Source: Dichetophora obliterata
Taxonomy: Eukaryota > Arthropoda > Insecta > Diptera > Sciomyzidae
DNA length: 64,000 bases
Direction of reading: 5' to 3'
Assembly (NCBI GenBank): GCA_963920525.1
Contig: OY986439.1
Coordinates: 32,123,819-32,187,818 of the forward strand
In this document: piece by piece, positions 46,836-59,057 of the stretch
Numbering within the stretch: the first letter of the stretch is position 1
Layout of the letters: each line of letters opens with the position of its first letter
Translations under genes and position numbers: made by a program
Notes under the pieces: model-generated
Databases searched by the model: none
What the model was told of the DNA's origin: nothing
What the model saw: the letters and a program-made list of their open reading frames with translations, nothing else

Positions 46836-49052
46836 ACTGTAGGCTTAATATCTGTTTCGGACTTTCATTTTTCTGATCATTGTATGACGTGTTTACGTTG
46901 TGATAATGTGATTTTGCCAGAGAAAATGCATCCGCAGCTTGAAATTTCATTTAATAAAACTGATTTTGTTTCATTAAACAACAAACTAATGTTTGAACCT
47001 TGGTATAATGTGTATTGTGAGCCAAATCCATCAAACGCTTTTGATATGTTTTTAGATATTTTAACTGGTCACGTAAATTCATTTACAACTAAAGTGAACA
47101 AGTGTAACTCAAAGTTAAAAAAGTTAAAACCCTGGATGTGTAGTGACTTATTGAAACAAATTAAAAGTAAAAATAAACTTTGCAAAAAATGTTCCAAGAA
47201 CCCTAATAACATGAATCTTAAATTTAGATACAAATAACAACAAAACTAATTTTGTAAATGTTGAAGGAACATCTTTATATGAGGATATTGACAAGGCTAA
47301 TGCCTTTAATAATTTTTTCACTAGAATAGGCACGGATGTTTTTTCGAGCGAGGGAGTTAGCAGTTGTGTTTGTAAATGTTTAGATAATGAACCGTTATAT
47401 CCAAATAGCTTTTTTTTAACCTATTTCGTCTTTTGAGTTGTACAAAATTGTTATGTCTCTTAAAAACTCTAATTCATGTTCTGATGGGTGTTTTTCTAAT
47501 GTTTTTATTAAGAAAATTGTATTTGACATTGTTGATGTTCTTTGTAGTATCTTTAATAAAAGTATAAAACTTGGAATATTCCCTGATAGTCTTAAATATG
47601 CAGTAGTTATTCCATTATTTAAAAAAGGTGATGCATCTGTTTTGAATAAGTACAGACCCATCTCGTTGTTGCCGGTTTATTCGAAAGTTCTTGAAAAAGC
47701 TGTGAAATCGAGAATGCTTCAATTCTTAGCTAAAACCAAATTTTTCAACAATTGTCAGTATGGCTTCACAGAGGGTTTATCCACCGAAGATGCACTTTTA
47801 AATTTTTGCACAAATATTTACAGTGGTTTAAATAATAAAAAAGTCTGTGCTGCGCTCTTCGTAGACATCACAAAAGCCTTTGATACTGTCGATCATGTAA
47901 TTTTACTCAATAAAATTTAGAGATGTGGTTTCAGAGGTTCTATATATTGCTGGTTTCAATCATATTTGTCAAATAGAAAGCAGAGAGTAAGAATAAGTGG
48001 AGAGTTTAGTAGCTTTGTTAATATAAATATAGGTGTTCCACAGGGCTCTGTTCTGGGGCCTATTCTGTTTCTTGTTTACATTAACTCAATTTTTAGTCAG
48101 CCTTTTTTGAGTAAAACGATAGCTTTTGCTGACGATATGGCATGTACGTCATCACCAGTGATTCTGCCTTAAGCGTACATTGTGATATAAGACACGACTT
48201 AGAACTATAAGGACATTGGTTCTCATCTCACAAATTAGTTTTGAGTGATAAAACCAAAATTATGTACTTCAGTGTAGCAGGAATTTAAATTTAGGAAATT
48301 CTACCTTTCATAGTGCAGGCTGTACAAAATACGTAATTAATAATGATATATGTACATTTTCGTGTCAGTCAAATACTTTTTATGATTCTAGAAATTGCTC
48401 GTCAAAATGTTTTTCTATTGACTGCGTTAAGTCATTTAAATATCTCGCACTGCTACTGGATTGGAAAATGAACTGGGTTGCTTATACAACCGCTCTTAAA
48501 AGATACCTTATGGGCGCTACCAGACATGTTTATCTTCTTAAATCGTTTTGCTCTTCTAAACTTCTAGTTTGCATTTATCATGGCATCTTCCACTCAAAAC
48601 TAAAGTATGGCTTAGTCTGTTGGGGTGGAACCCATGCTAATAAAATTAATCCTTTACTTATCGTACAAAAACACGTTATTCGTATTATCTGTAACAAAAA
48701 CCGACTTGAAAGTAGCTTTCCTTTGTTCAAAAGCTTGAACATTTTACCTATTAAGCATTTCTATTACTTTAGAGTGCTACAAATATTTTTTAAAAGATCC
48801 GGCTATTTATTGAGCAGAAATAATTCTAGCCACAATTTGAGAACTAATAGTCAAAACTTTGCAATCATTCCGCCTCACTACTTAAATCATTTTTTCTCCT
48901 TCTTTACATGTACTGCTCCCAGAGTCTTTAACAGTTTACCATATAATGTTCGTTGTTTGCGTAACAAAAATGTGTTTTTTAAAGAAGTGAAGTCATGGCT
49001 TTTTAATAAAGATTTCAATGTAATTGACTCCCTTAACACTGTGTCCTTTTAA
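46836..49052 (+). pseudogene. LINE ORF2 pseudogene (end of endonuclease, reverse transcriptase)
   Basis: Once copied element RNA at a nicked target. Pieces in order: end of the endonuclease (VSDFHFSDHC) and linker, 46836-47237; linker with NAFNNFFTRIG, 47232-47418, other frame; RT core, 47418-48155, with PLFKKGDAS, YRPISLLPVYSKVLEK, QYGFTEGLSTEDALL, ALFVDITKAFDTVDH, GVPQGSVLGPILF and the catalytic FADD; then two further frames through KSFKYLALLLDWKMNW to the C-terminal YGLVCWGGTHANK and FNSLPYNVR region, stopping at 49052. A single in-frame TAG lies at 47918-47920, with frameshifts near 47232, 47418, 48155 and 48295. The 5' endonuclease is missing. The order of conserved blocks fits the broad CR1/Jockey-like group, clade uncertain. 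The fragment at 9868 is the same family. Confidence 0.9.
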
Positions 49053-49812
49053 TTTAAATTCATTTGTTTTATAATTTAATTAATGTGTATTCTTCATTAT
49101 ATTATTCTATCATATTGAGTTCTTTATTTCAAAATTGTTGTAAAGGCCCAGTTATAATAGACGTAATGTAAAGTAAAGTAATGTTGTCAACTGTCATCGT
49201 GACGGGACGTAATGTAAGAAAACGTTGTAGCAATTATAATAGGCAGTAGCCAGGCAGTTGTTTGTTGTAAATAATTGCACGATCCTGTACAAGTACAATT
49301 AAAACTTCGTCATCCATAGCTGTGGATACATAAAACTATCACCTTAATAACGAAAACTCAACAAAAAGCGTAGTTCAACAATATAAAATAGCGCAATTAT
49401 CGAATCTAACCTCAATGTTTAGTTGTTCTTTGAACAGACGTAATGTAAAGTAACGTAGAAATCGAAATCCAACGGATCTTTACGGCCCGTTACATTACGT
49501 TACTTCTATTATAATCACTTGTATAGAAAAGTATTGATTGAAACAGTAAGTGACAGAACACACTGCTGCAGTGACATTTCACTACATTACGTTAAGTCTA
49601 TTATAACTGGGCCTTAAGACCCCACTACCTTACTTTATTTTAAGCTATTTTGTTTAATGTTAAGTATCACAACTGCATTTGCCACTTGTTCTAATTGAAC
49701 AACAGAATGTAGTATTTATTAATCAATTCTGTATGTAGTATTAAAAGTATTTTGAAAATTGTATACTTCTATAAACCTATTGATTGATAAATAAATTATT
49801 ATTGAATTGAAA
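49053..49812 (+). repeat. 3' untranslated part of the LINE, ending in ATTGA-like tail
   Basis: After the ORF2 stop the sequence continues as AT-rich 3' region to TATTGATTGATAAATAAATT and TATTATTGAATTGAA near 49780-49812, a short tandem tail of a kind seen in CR1-like LINEs. It is interrupted by the MITE at 49144-49614. A TATATATATA run follows at 49812. Confidence 0.6.
49144..49614. mobile_element. 471-bp Harbinger-like MITE in the LINE 3' region
   Basis: AGGCCCAGTTATAATAGAC at 49144 is exactly mirrored by GTCTATTATAACTGGGCCT ending at 49614. A GTAATGTA word follows on both sides with a 3-base offset. TAA stands outside each end (49141-49143 and 49615-49617). TAACGT, GTAATGTAAAGTAA and their inverses recur inside. 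There is no coding capacity. The TAA duplication is the signature of PIF/Harbinger-type transposition. Confidence 0.9.
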
Positions 49813-49827
49813 TATATATATATAATA

Positions 49828-51339
49828 TATTTTTGACACTTTAATGCTGCAAATTTTTGAGAAAATATCGGGTTTATCACCAATTAAAAGCAAAAGTAAT
49901 GTCAAACTGCTCACAAAATAAAAATTGTCTAATAGATAATTTAATTATCTTTCAAATGACATGTCAGTTTTGATCTATTAGATAATGGTAAAGATATAGA
50001 TATTTTACTGAACAGATATTGTTTCCAGCAAACAATTTTCAAAATCGATATCTCGATAACCCCTTTTTTTTGTTCGACCAAACATAATTTCTTTTGTTCT
50101 GTTATTGTAATACAGAATATAGCAATACATAGATTAACTACTTTTTTTAAAAAAACTCACAACGAAACACTGAATCATAACTTTTTTTCTGAGAAGACAA
50201 CAAAACCCTGGTTGTCATTTATATTTGAGAGAGAAGTTATTTTTGTTTACATATTTACGGGTGTTGTCAAACGAATGAACAACATATAATAATTAAATCA
50301 TCAAAGAGTTCAAACCAAATATTTTGTGAATGGGCATTTCCACCAAAAGATCTACCGCGACTGAAAAATAAAACGTTACTGAAAATTTTTTTAAACCTTC
50401 ATAACAGAGAAAAAATTTTAAATTTATACTGTAAGAGTACTGAGAGCTGATCTCAATTTGAATTTTGAAAAAATGGCAACAAAAGTAGGAAAATGGTGAG
50501 AAAATTTGAAAAATTTTAACAAAAGTAGGAATTTTATAAGTATAATAAATACTCGTATAATACATGGTAGAATAACCAGGTAGATGCATTAGAAATGCGC
50601 TCTCTCCGACAGCAAAACAGTAACAAAGGCGTAATTATAACGTCAAGATGAGCTGTTTTGAAAATGTTATCAATTTTTACTTACTTATTTATTCAGTTTC
50701 ACAATGGATTTTCTGGACTGCCAATAACTTCCTTCCATTGCGATAATTCGAAAACATCATTAATTTTTAGCTTCCGTTCCAGCACGATAAAATTAGCAAA
50801 CAATCGTCACTTTCATTAAATAAATTTTATGTTTTCCAACAGCAATTTCACTTGTCAAAATATATTTTGACAGTTTAAAACAGCCGTATATAGCTACACA
50901 AACAAATTGCTAAACAATCGAAATAAGTAGTCGAATGAAAATTATATTAAAAGTAAAATTTCATTTGCTTCATTTAAGGCCAAAGTACAATTAATTATGT
51001 ATTATATCTTAAAACACGGCTTATTTTATGAAATTTTTAAGATTTTTGTTTAGTTTTTTACATGTTCATACATAAAATCTGGGTACTCAATTGATTTATA
51101 CGGTTACAAGTAGTTTATACATCCGTATGGCTAAAGAATTAACATTAATTGTCAATAGTGACATTATACTTACGCCAATGTTTTGCTTTCTCGTTGTTTG
51201 CTCTCTTAATTGCATCTACCTGGTTATTCTGCCATGGTATAATACAAAGTATAATTCAATTTTTTCAGTTTTCTCTTTTTACGAACCTGAATTACACTTT
51301 ATATTATTTTTAAGTTAAAAAAACTATGAAAAATATTTA
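49828..51339. other. Unassigned sequence
   Basis: No gene recognised. The inverted GTTGTTCATTCGTTTGAC word at 50267-50284 is described separately. Confidence 0.3.
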
Positions 51340-51655
51340 CTTCTTTGAAGGGAAAAATCTGTATCGTAACGTATGTATTGTAACGTATTGTGTTATGACT
51401 TGTATAAAAATAATTAAAAAAGAATTTCAACGAAACAATTATGAATATATAGCAACATCATCATTACAATTATGAATATATAGCAACCAGAAAACATTAA
51501 AATATTGTTAATAAAAAACTCGTGCACACTTCCCAAATTTTTTTGATTATATTAATGCAGAGAAAAACCACTTCCATTTTTTGTATCGTAACGCATCCTC
51601 TTTTGATTGCTTATATCTTTGGACAATACTTTCGATCGCTTCCACCTTTTATACT
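51340..51655 (-). repeat. Dispersed family Y, copy 2 (reverse orientation)
   Basis: Read on the minus strand: AAAGATATAAGCAA, GCGTTACGATACAAAAAA, GGAAGTGGTTTTT, then ACGTTACAATACATACG. These match the order at 21840-22112. ATTATGAATATATAGCAAC also occurs twice here (51438 and 51469), a local 31-bp tandem. Confidence 0.5.
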
Positions 51656-51660
51656 AAATA

Positions 51661-53060
51661 CTAGCTGAAACCCGGCGCGTTGCTGCCACTCTCCCTTATC
51701 AAACGCCCATAAAATGTTATCAGTTAATCAGCATGTCTAAACTGAGGTCGAATACTGAATTCCGAGACTGCGAACTATATCTTCAAAGCTATTCGATATA
51801 ACAAATTTGGGTTGTATGGAAAGTGCCACGCCCTCTTGATCACCGCTCATAGAATGTAATCAATTAAACTGCATGTGTACATTGAGGTCTATTACCGAAC
51901 TCCAAAACTGTGCGACATATAACTCCAAAACTATTCGATAGCACAAATTAGGGTTGTATGGGAGGTGCCACTCCCCTTGTACCTACGCCCATACATTTTT
52001 ACCAATGAAACTGCATGAGTAAATTGAGGTCGAATACTGAATTCCGAGGCTGAGTTACCTATAACTTCAAAGCTATTCGATATCGCAAATTTGGGTTAAG
52101 TTGGAGGTGTCACGACCCCCGACAAACTCTAAAAAATTTTATCAGTAAATCTGCATGCGTAAATTTTGGTCAAATTCTGAATTCCGACGCTGTGCGACCT
52201 TGAACTCCAAAGCTATTCGATATCACAAATATTTGTTGTATGGGAGGTGCCACTCCCCCTTGATCAACGCTCATAAAATGTAATCAATGAAACTACATGT
52301 GTACAATGAGGTCCAATACTGAATTCAAAAACTGTGCGACCTATAACCCCAAAGTTATTTGATATCTCTAATTTGGGCTAAATAGGAGGTTTCACGCCCC
52401 CTTTTCGTACGCCCATAAAATGTTACTAATGAAACTGCATGTATAAATTGAGGGCGAATACTGAATTCTGACAATGTGCGACCTATAACTTCAATGATAT
52501 TCAATATCGCAAATTTACGTTTAATGGGAGGTACCACGCCCCTATTACCAATGAACATAAAATAAATCAATGAATCTGCATGTGTACAGAAAGGTCGTGA
52601 GGTCCAAAGCTTTTTGCTATCACAAAGTTGGGTTGTATGGGAAGTGTCACTCCCTTTTGCCCTACGCCCATAAAATGTAAGAAATGAAAGTGCATGTATA
52701 AATTTAGGTCGAATACCGAATTCTTACGCTGTCAACCTATAACTTCAAAGCAATTCGATATCGCAAATTTGGGTTGTAAGGGAGATGTCAGACCTCCCTG
52801 TCCAACGCCCATAAAATAAAATCATTGAAACTGCATGAGAAACTGTAAATTGAGGTCAAAAACTGAATTCCAAAGCTGAATTCCTCTAACTTCAAAGCTA
52901 TTCGATATCATCAATTTGGGTTGTATGAGAGGTGCCCCTTCCCTTTTCCAACTCCCATAAAATTTCATCACTGAAACGGTACGTCTAAATTGTGGTCGGA
53001 TACCGAATTTCTAAGCTGTGCAACCCATAACTCTAAAGCTATTCGACAACACAAATTGTT
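51661..53060. repeat. Tandem ~141-bp repeat, about ten units
   Basis: GCCCATAAAATG or a close variant recurs near 51706, 51848, 51989, 52130, 52270, 52412, 52554, 52668, 52808 and 52965. Each unit reads ATTCGATATCGCAAATTTGGG, then GTATGGGAGGTGCCACGCCCC, then the CCCATAAAATG word, then AAACTGCATGTGTAAATTGAGG and GAATACTGAATTCCG. Copies are diverged. The first unit is preceded by CTAGCTGAAACCCGGCGCG, which resembles the 5' border of repeats seen in other insects (from memory). Confidence 0.88.
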
Positions 53061-56000
53061 TTTATATTTATGGGAGGTAAAAGAAGGTGTGGCATTTCTT
53101 CTTAAACCATCTCGTACTCAAATCAAAGCCACTTACAAAATTTGAGCTCAATCGGACCAATAGTTTCGAAGTATTGTGATATTTCTTAAAGTAGGAGTAG
53201 ATGAAGTGTGACAACGCCCGTTTTTATTAAAGTTAATGACAGTCATCATAAGAACTTATTTACCAAATTTTGAACTGTAGAACTGTGTAGAACTCCGCAA
53301 TTGCCATTATTTCGGCGACCACGCCCATTTTTTGTACAGTTACTGACAGTAACCATCTGAACAAAATTACTAAATCTTAGTTTTTACGATCGAAACCGTC
53401 TGATATGTATCCTTTATTTGGTTTGTGATCGATAGCGCAAATTTGGCTTGTATGGGAGGTACCACGCCCCCTTTTCCAAACGTTACCAAACCTCACAGGA
53501 ACACTCACTCTCCTCGGCAGACGTTGTTCTGCCACAGACCACCTTACTGCCATATACGAAAATGTCAAGAAATGCAAAATATATTCACCATTTTCAGTAT
53601 AGCTGCCGAAAGTAGTCATATGCACTAAATAACCAAATTTTAGTCTAATACGATCAAAACAGTGCAAAATATAGCATTTTTGTTGTTTTGCAAGAGATAA
53701 AAAGGGGTGCGGCAAAATATTTCCCTTGAGCCATCTCGTAATCGAAACAAATAGACTGCCCAAATTTCAGCTCAATTTGCGTTAAGCCTGGCGCACTTTA
53801 CTTCACTCGACGCTAATTCCCCGAAAAGTGAGTTTAACTAAAGTGGGACTGGCCTATTTTTAGTGCACTTGCCGAGAGTAACCATATAAACTGAATTACA
53901 AAATTTTTGTCTAATACGACCCAAACCGTTGAAATAAAACGTTTTCATTGGTTTGTGGGCGGTGAAAGGGGGGCGTGGATACCAATTTTTAGTACAGTTA
54001 CTGACAGTAACCGTACAAACTAAGTTAACATTTTAGCTCAATCGACCCAGTAGTCAATTTTAATGATTTCTCAAAAAGTGGGTGTGGCTATAAAGCGATG
54101 ACGCCTTTTTTAGTGCAGTAAAGTAACCATACAAACTTAGGTATCACATGTTAGTCTCATACGGCCAAAACTGCTTGAAATATGGCATTTTCACTGATTT
54201 TTGGGAGCAAAAAGGGGGCGTGGAAACCAATTTTTCGTACAGTTACTGTCAGTAACTACACAAACCAAAGTACCAAATTTAAGTCTTATACGACCAAAAC
54301 CGTCTGAAATAAACAATTTTCATTTATTTGTGGGCGGTAAAGGGGGCGTGGAAACCATTTTTAGTACAGTTGTTGACAGTAACCGTACATACTTAATTAC
54401 AAAATTTTAGCCTTATACGACTTAAAGCGATTGAAATATAACATTTTTATTGATTTGGGTGCGGTAAAAGGGGGTGTGGCAAAATTTTTCCTCAACCATC
54501 TCGTACGTGAAACAAATCGACTGCCAAAATTTCAGGTCAATCGTTTCAGTAGTTTTGGAGTCTATAGATACCACACAGCCAGACACACATCGTTTTGCTT
54601 TTTATGTATATAGATATTGATTTGTGGGCGGTAAAAGTGGGCGTGAAAACATTTATATATAGTGACCGCCTCTTGGAGCACCTACACAGTAAGTTTTACT
54701 GTAAAAATGTGTTGAACTCCGGAATTGCCACGATTTCGAAAAAGTGGGCGTATTTATATTACGACCACGCCCATTTTTTGTACAGTTACCGACAGTAACC
54801 ATCTGAACAAAATTACTAAATCTTAGTTTTTTACTATTGAAACCGTCAGATATATATCCTTTTTTTTTTGGTTTGTGATCGATAGCGCAAATTTGGCTTG
54901 TATGGGAAATTTTGTAATTCAGTTCATATGGTTACTCTCGGCAAGTGTACTAAAAATAGGCCAGTCCCACTTTAGTTAAACTCACTTTTCGGGGAATTAG
55001 CGTCGAGTGAAGTACAGTGCGCCAGGCTTAACGCAAATTGAGCTGAAATTTGGGCAGTCCATTTGTTTCGATTAAGATATGGCTCAAGGGAAATATTTTG
55101 CCGCGCACCTTTTTACCGCTTCCAAAACAACAAAAATGCTATATTTTGTTATTTAGTGCATATGGCTACTTTCGGCAGCTATACTGAAAATGGTGAATAT
55201 ATTTTGCATTTCTTGACATTTTCGTATATGGCAGTAAGGTGGTCTGTGGCAGAACAACATCTGCCGAGGAGAGTGAGTGTTCCTGTGAGGTTTGGTAACG
55301 TTTGGACAAGGGGGCGTAGTACCTCCCATACAAGCCAAATTTGCGCTATCGACCACAAACCAAATAAAGGATACATATCAGACGGTTTCGATCGTAAAAA
55401 CTAAGATTTAGTAATTTTGTTCAGATGGCTACTGTCAGTAACTGTACAAAAAAATGGGCGTGGTCGCCGAAATAATGGCAATTGCGGAGTTCTACACAGT
55501 TCTACAGTTCAAAATTTGGTAAATAAGTTCTTATGATGACTGTCATTAACTTTAATAAAAACGGGCGTTGTCACACTTCATCTACTCCTACTTTTAGAAA
55601 TATCACAATACTTCGAAACTATTGGTCCGATTGAGCTCAAATTTTGTAAGTGGCTTTGCTTTGAGTACGAGATGGTTTAAGAAGAAATGCCACACCTTCT
55701 TTTACCTCCCATATATATAAAAACAATTTGTGTTTTCGAATAGCTTTAGAGTTATGGGTTGCACAGCTTAGAAATTCGGTATCCGACCACAATTTAGACG
55801 TACCGTTTCAGTGATGAAATTTTATGGGAGTTGGACACGGGGAGGGGCACCTCTCATACAACCCAAATTGATGATATCGAATAGCTTTGAAGTTAGAGGA
55901 ATTCAACTTTGGAATTCAGTTTTTGACCTCAATTTACAGTTTCTCATGCAGTTTCAATTGACTCATGCAGTTTTAATGATTTTATTTTATAGGCGTTGGA

Positions 56001-56776
56001 CAGGGAGGTCTGACATCTCCCTTACAACCCAAATTTGCGATATCGAATTGCTTTGAAGTTAAAGGTTGATAGCGTAAGAATTCGGTATTCGACCTAAATT
56101 TATACATGCACTTTCATTTCTTACATTTTATGGGCGTAGGGCAAAAGGGAGTGACACTTCCCATACAACCCAACTTTGTGATAGCAAAAAGCTTTGGACC
56201 TCACGACCTTTCTGTACACATGCAGTTTCATTGATTTATTTTATGTTCATTGGTAATAGGGGCGTGGTACCTCCCATTAAACGTAAATTTGCGATATTGA
56301 ATATCATTGAAGTTATAGGTCGCACAGCGTCAGAATTCAGTATTCGCCCTCAATTTATACATGCAGTTTCATTAGTAACATTTTATGGGCGTACGAAAAG
56401 GGGGCGTGAAACCTCCTATTTAGCACAAATTAGAGATATCAAATAGCTTTGGGGTTATAGGTCGCACAGTTTTTGAATTCAGTATTGGACCTCATTGTAC
56501 ACATGTAGTTTTATTGATTACATTTTTTGAGCGTTGATCAAGGGGGAGTGGCACCTCCCATACAACAAAGATTTGTGATATCGAATAGCTTTGGAGTTCA
56601 AGGTCGCACAGCGTCGGAATTTAGAATTTGACCAAAATTTACGCATGCAGATTTACTGATAAAATTTTTTAGAGTTTTTCGGGGGGCGTGACACCTCCAA
56701 CTTTACCCAAATTTGCGATATCGAATAGCTTTGAAGTTATAGGTAACTCAGACTCGGAATTCAGTATCCGACCTCA
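52022..56776. repeat. Large palindrome: two ~1.9-kb arms around a ~1-kb spacer
   Basis: Left arm about 52022-53912, right arm about 54911-56776, in reverse complement. Matched words include GGGGAATTAGCGTCGAGTGA (54993, from CACTCGACGCTAATTCCCC at 53804), GCTATCGACCACAAACC (55345, from 53418) and CGGAATTTAGAATTTGACC (56613, from 52164). By eye the arms are nearly identical, with small indels. The spacer (53912-54911) contains further diverged units with ACAGTTACTGACAGTAACC and GGGCGGTAAAAGGGGGCGTGG. ORFs of 110-130 codons on opposite strands (53377-53763 and 55063-55404) are arm counterparts and show no domain. Confidence 0.9.
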
Positions 56777-58836
56777 AAGTGGGAGGTACCACGCCCCCTT
56801 GTCCAATCGTTACCAAACCTCACGCGAACACTCTCACTATATGGCTTCAGTTTATATATATAGATAATACTACTAGAATGCTATCCAAAAATTAAAACAA
56901 GACAAAAAAGTTTAAATATTTCTTTTCTTTTTTAATTTTTAACAACAAAAAAGACGTACGACAATGGAAATGCCCATATCTTGACATACAGACTACTCTT
57001 ATCGAAAATAATTTTTTCTATTTGCTGTTCCACAAATTCAGCTCAAAAAAATCAAATCAAAATAAAGTTTTAATTCATATTATAGAAGGATTTGCTGCAC
57101 TAGAAAAATGTCTTTAAATTCAAGTATTCAAATCGATTAGATCCTTCCTTTTCAATAGGTAATTTTTGAAAAATTGGTACTAAATTCGTTTTAATGAAGA
57201 GATAGAGAGAGGGTGCCAAGTTCTTAGAAAAGAAAATAAGAACAAAATAGTGTATATTCAATGAAAGTTTATTGGGAAGTGAAGAAAATTTTCAATATAA
57301 TTTTCCATTACATAAAACAAAATCGTAGTTATCGGATTCAAAACATCCACAAAATTCAAAGTGTTTTTGAACAAGTGTTATTGAAAGTATCGCAACACAG
57401 GTAATGAATCAAAGTCTTTGAATGTTCATAGATGTTTCTTGACTGAATGGCTTTCTCAACTGCGTTTTTACATCTCCGCTTAAAAGACACTACAGTAAAT
57501 CTGGTAGTCTATTTGACAATGACATTTGTGTTGAATTGCAGTAGATCCTGTAGGCTCCTTTCGTTTCAAATTTTAAATTCAATTATTCATTTCTTCATTT
57601 TCATTTTCTTCATTTTCAAATTTTAAATTGTTTTAAAAATCAAAAACAAAGCCCAGCTTATGAAATGATTCCGCGAATTGTGTACTTTTGAGACTTCAAA
57701 GAAGCTCACAATCAAAACAATAAAATCAAATAAGAATTTTGCTGTTTCTTTGAACATTTGAACAGTGATTTCAAGGATTCTGGAAAACTTGCCCAAAACT
57801 AAAACTCACGCACACAAACACAATCATTTTGGCTGCTACATACATATGTAGATACAAAATCATGCTTCCACACATACAAAGCCGCATTCATAACAAAAGC
57901 CATCAAACAAAAACAAGCCAAAGAAGCGAGTGCTGCTACACTCGAAAAGGATCAAGTAACGCAATTCGCGAATCCTTTTGTTAACCAGGATATGACAAAA
58001 ACAAATATATATACCAAATAAAATGAGGTGAAGGCATTTCTTTAAGGGAAGCTCAAACTAATTTTGGATATTTGAATAAGACTCGAGAAATACAATACAA
58101 CAACAAATCATAATAATGTAAAAAAAATAATAGTAGGGACGCGAACTCGTTTTTCTTAATAAATAGCTTTACTTAATGTCTGCTGCTGCCAGCAAGGACT
58201 TTGTTTAATTTTTTTTAACATATTCTATGTTCTTATATGTCGACGCGTCGTGATTTTATTTATAAGACATGGATGGATTCCATGTACAAGTATCCTGACG
58301 TACCTTCTGAAGCAGCGTTAATATTTAAAAGCTGCTCGTCTTAGTGTTGGTGCACTGGTTGCCGCACGTGTAGTTTACATATTTTTTTTTTTAGTTTATA
58401 TCACATGCGGTAATGATTTGTTTTCAGTTTTCCATCATTTTTCGGGTGGTTTTGCAGTGGTTTTGGCGTGAACTGTACTCCAAGCCATATGCCGAACAAT
58501 GAGATTTGTTGTCTGCGACAGCCAAAGACAGACAGAGTTAAGGACCAATATACAGACATACATATATTTGTCTGTATTTTACGTGCGTTGACATTGCAAG
58601 CGAAAACAGACAGTAACGCACAGGAAGTTCGGGTTTATTCACCGCATTAAGTATTCTTCGATAAATATTTTCGCATTTATTTGTATTTAATGCTGTGATT
58701 ATTTTTGTGCATTTCTGCGTCTTTTGGCATGAGTTGTGAAGATATCTGTTAATATTTAATCTGCGATATCTAGATATCATTGGCTGAAGCAGAGGCTAAC
58801 GGCAGTTAAAGATTCACATTCTTTGAAATAAATATT
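56777..58836. other. Right border of the palindrome, then non-coding sequence
   Basis: 56777-56835 repeats GGGAGGTACCACGCCCCCTT and TACCAAACCTCAC in the left-arm orientation, so the right border is chimeric. TTTATATATATAGATA at 56851 resembles the tails of insect repeats. The rest to 58.8 kb contains no recognised gene and has fly-like non-coding texture. Confidence 0.4.
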
Positions 58837-59057
58837 CAGCCCTATCATGAATAATTTTTCACGCGGAATCGAAAAAGGGAGCTTACATTTTTAAGATAAA
58901 GCTCAACAAAATTTTGAAAGTTTTTAATGTAAATTTGTTCATAAACGGTTTATCAACAAATTTGCATTAAAAATTTCTAAAGTGTTCTTGAGCTTTACCT
59001 TAAAAATGAAAACTCCCTTTTCCGATTCCGCGTAAAAAATTATTCATGATAGGGCTG
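58837..59057. mobile_element. 221-bp palindromic MITE, CAGCCCTA ends
   Basis: CAGCCCTATCATGAATAATT (58837) is mirrored by AATTATTCATGATAGGGCTG (ending 59057). Arms continue through TTTTTCACGCGGAATCG and AGCTC words almost to the centre. ATT stands outside both ends. The first eight bases match the MITE at 40653-40916, although the interiors differ, so the two may use the same or a related helper transposase. Confidence 0.84.

Larger units (their letters stand above)
43868..50286. repeat. Distant inverted pair GTTGTTCATTCGTTTGAC
   Basis: GTTGTTCATTCGTTTGAC at 43871-43888 is exactly mirrored at 50267-50284. The similarity extends outward for about 17 more bases (GATTTAATTACTATAG against GATTTAATTATTATAT). 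This could be the terminal repeats of one 6.4-kb composite element, now filled by later insertions, or two separate solo copies. No transposase lies between that would belong to it. Confidence 0.5.

Noticed and set aside
53377..55404. 128-codon (minus) and 113-codon (plus) frames with near-identical sequences
   Set aside because: They are the same repeat sequence in the two arms of the palindrome. Conservation reflects duplication, not selection on protein.
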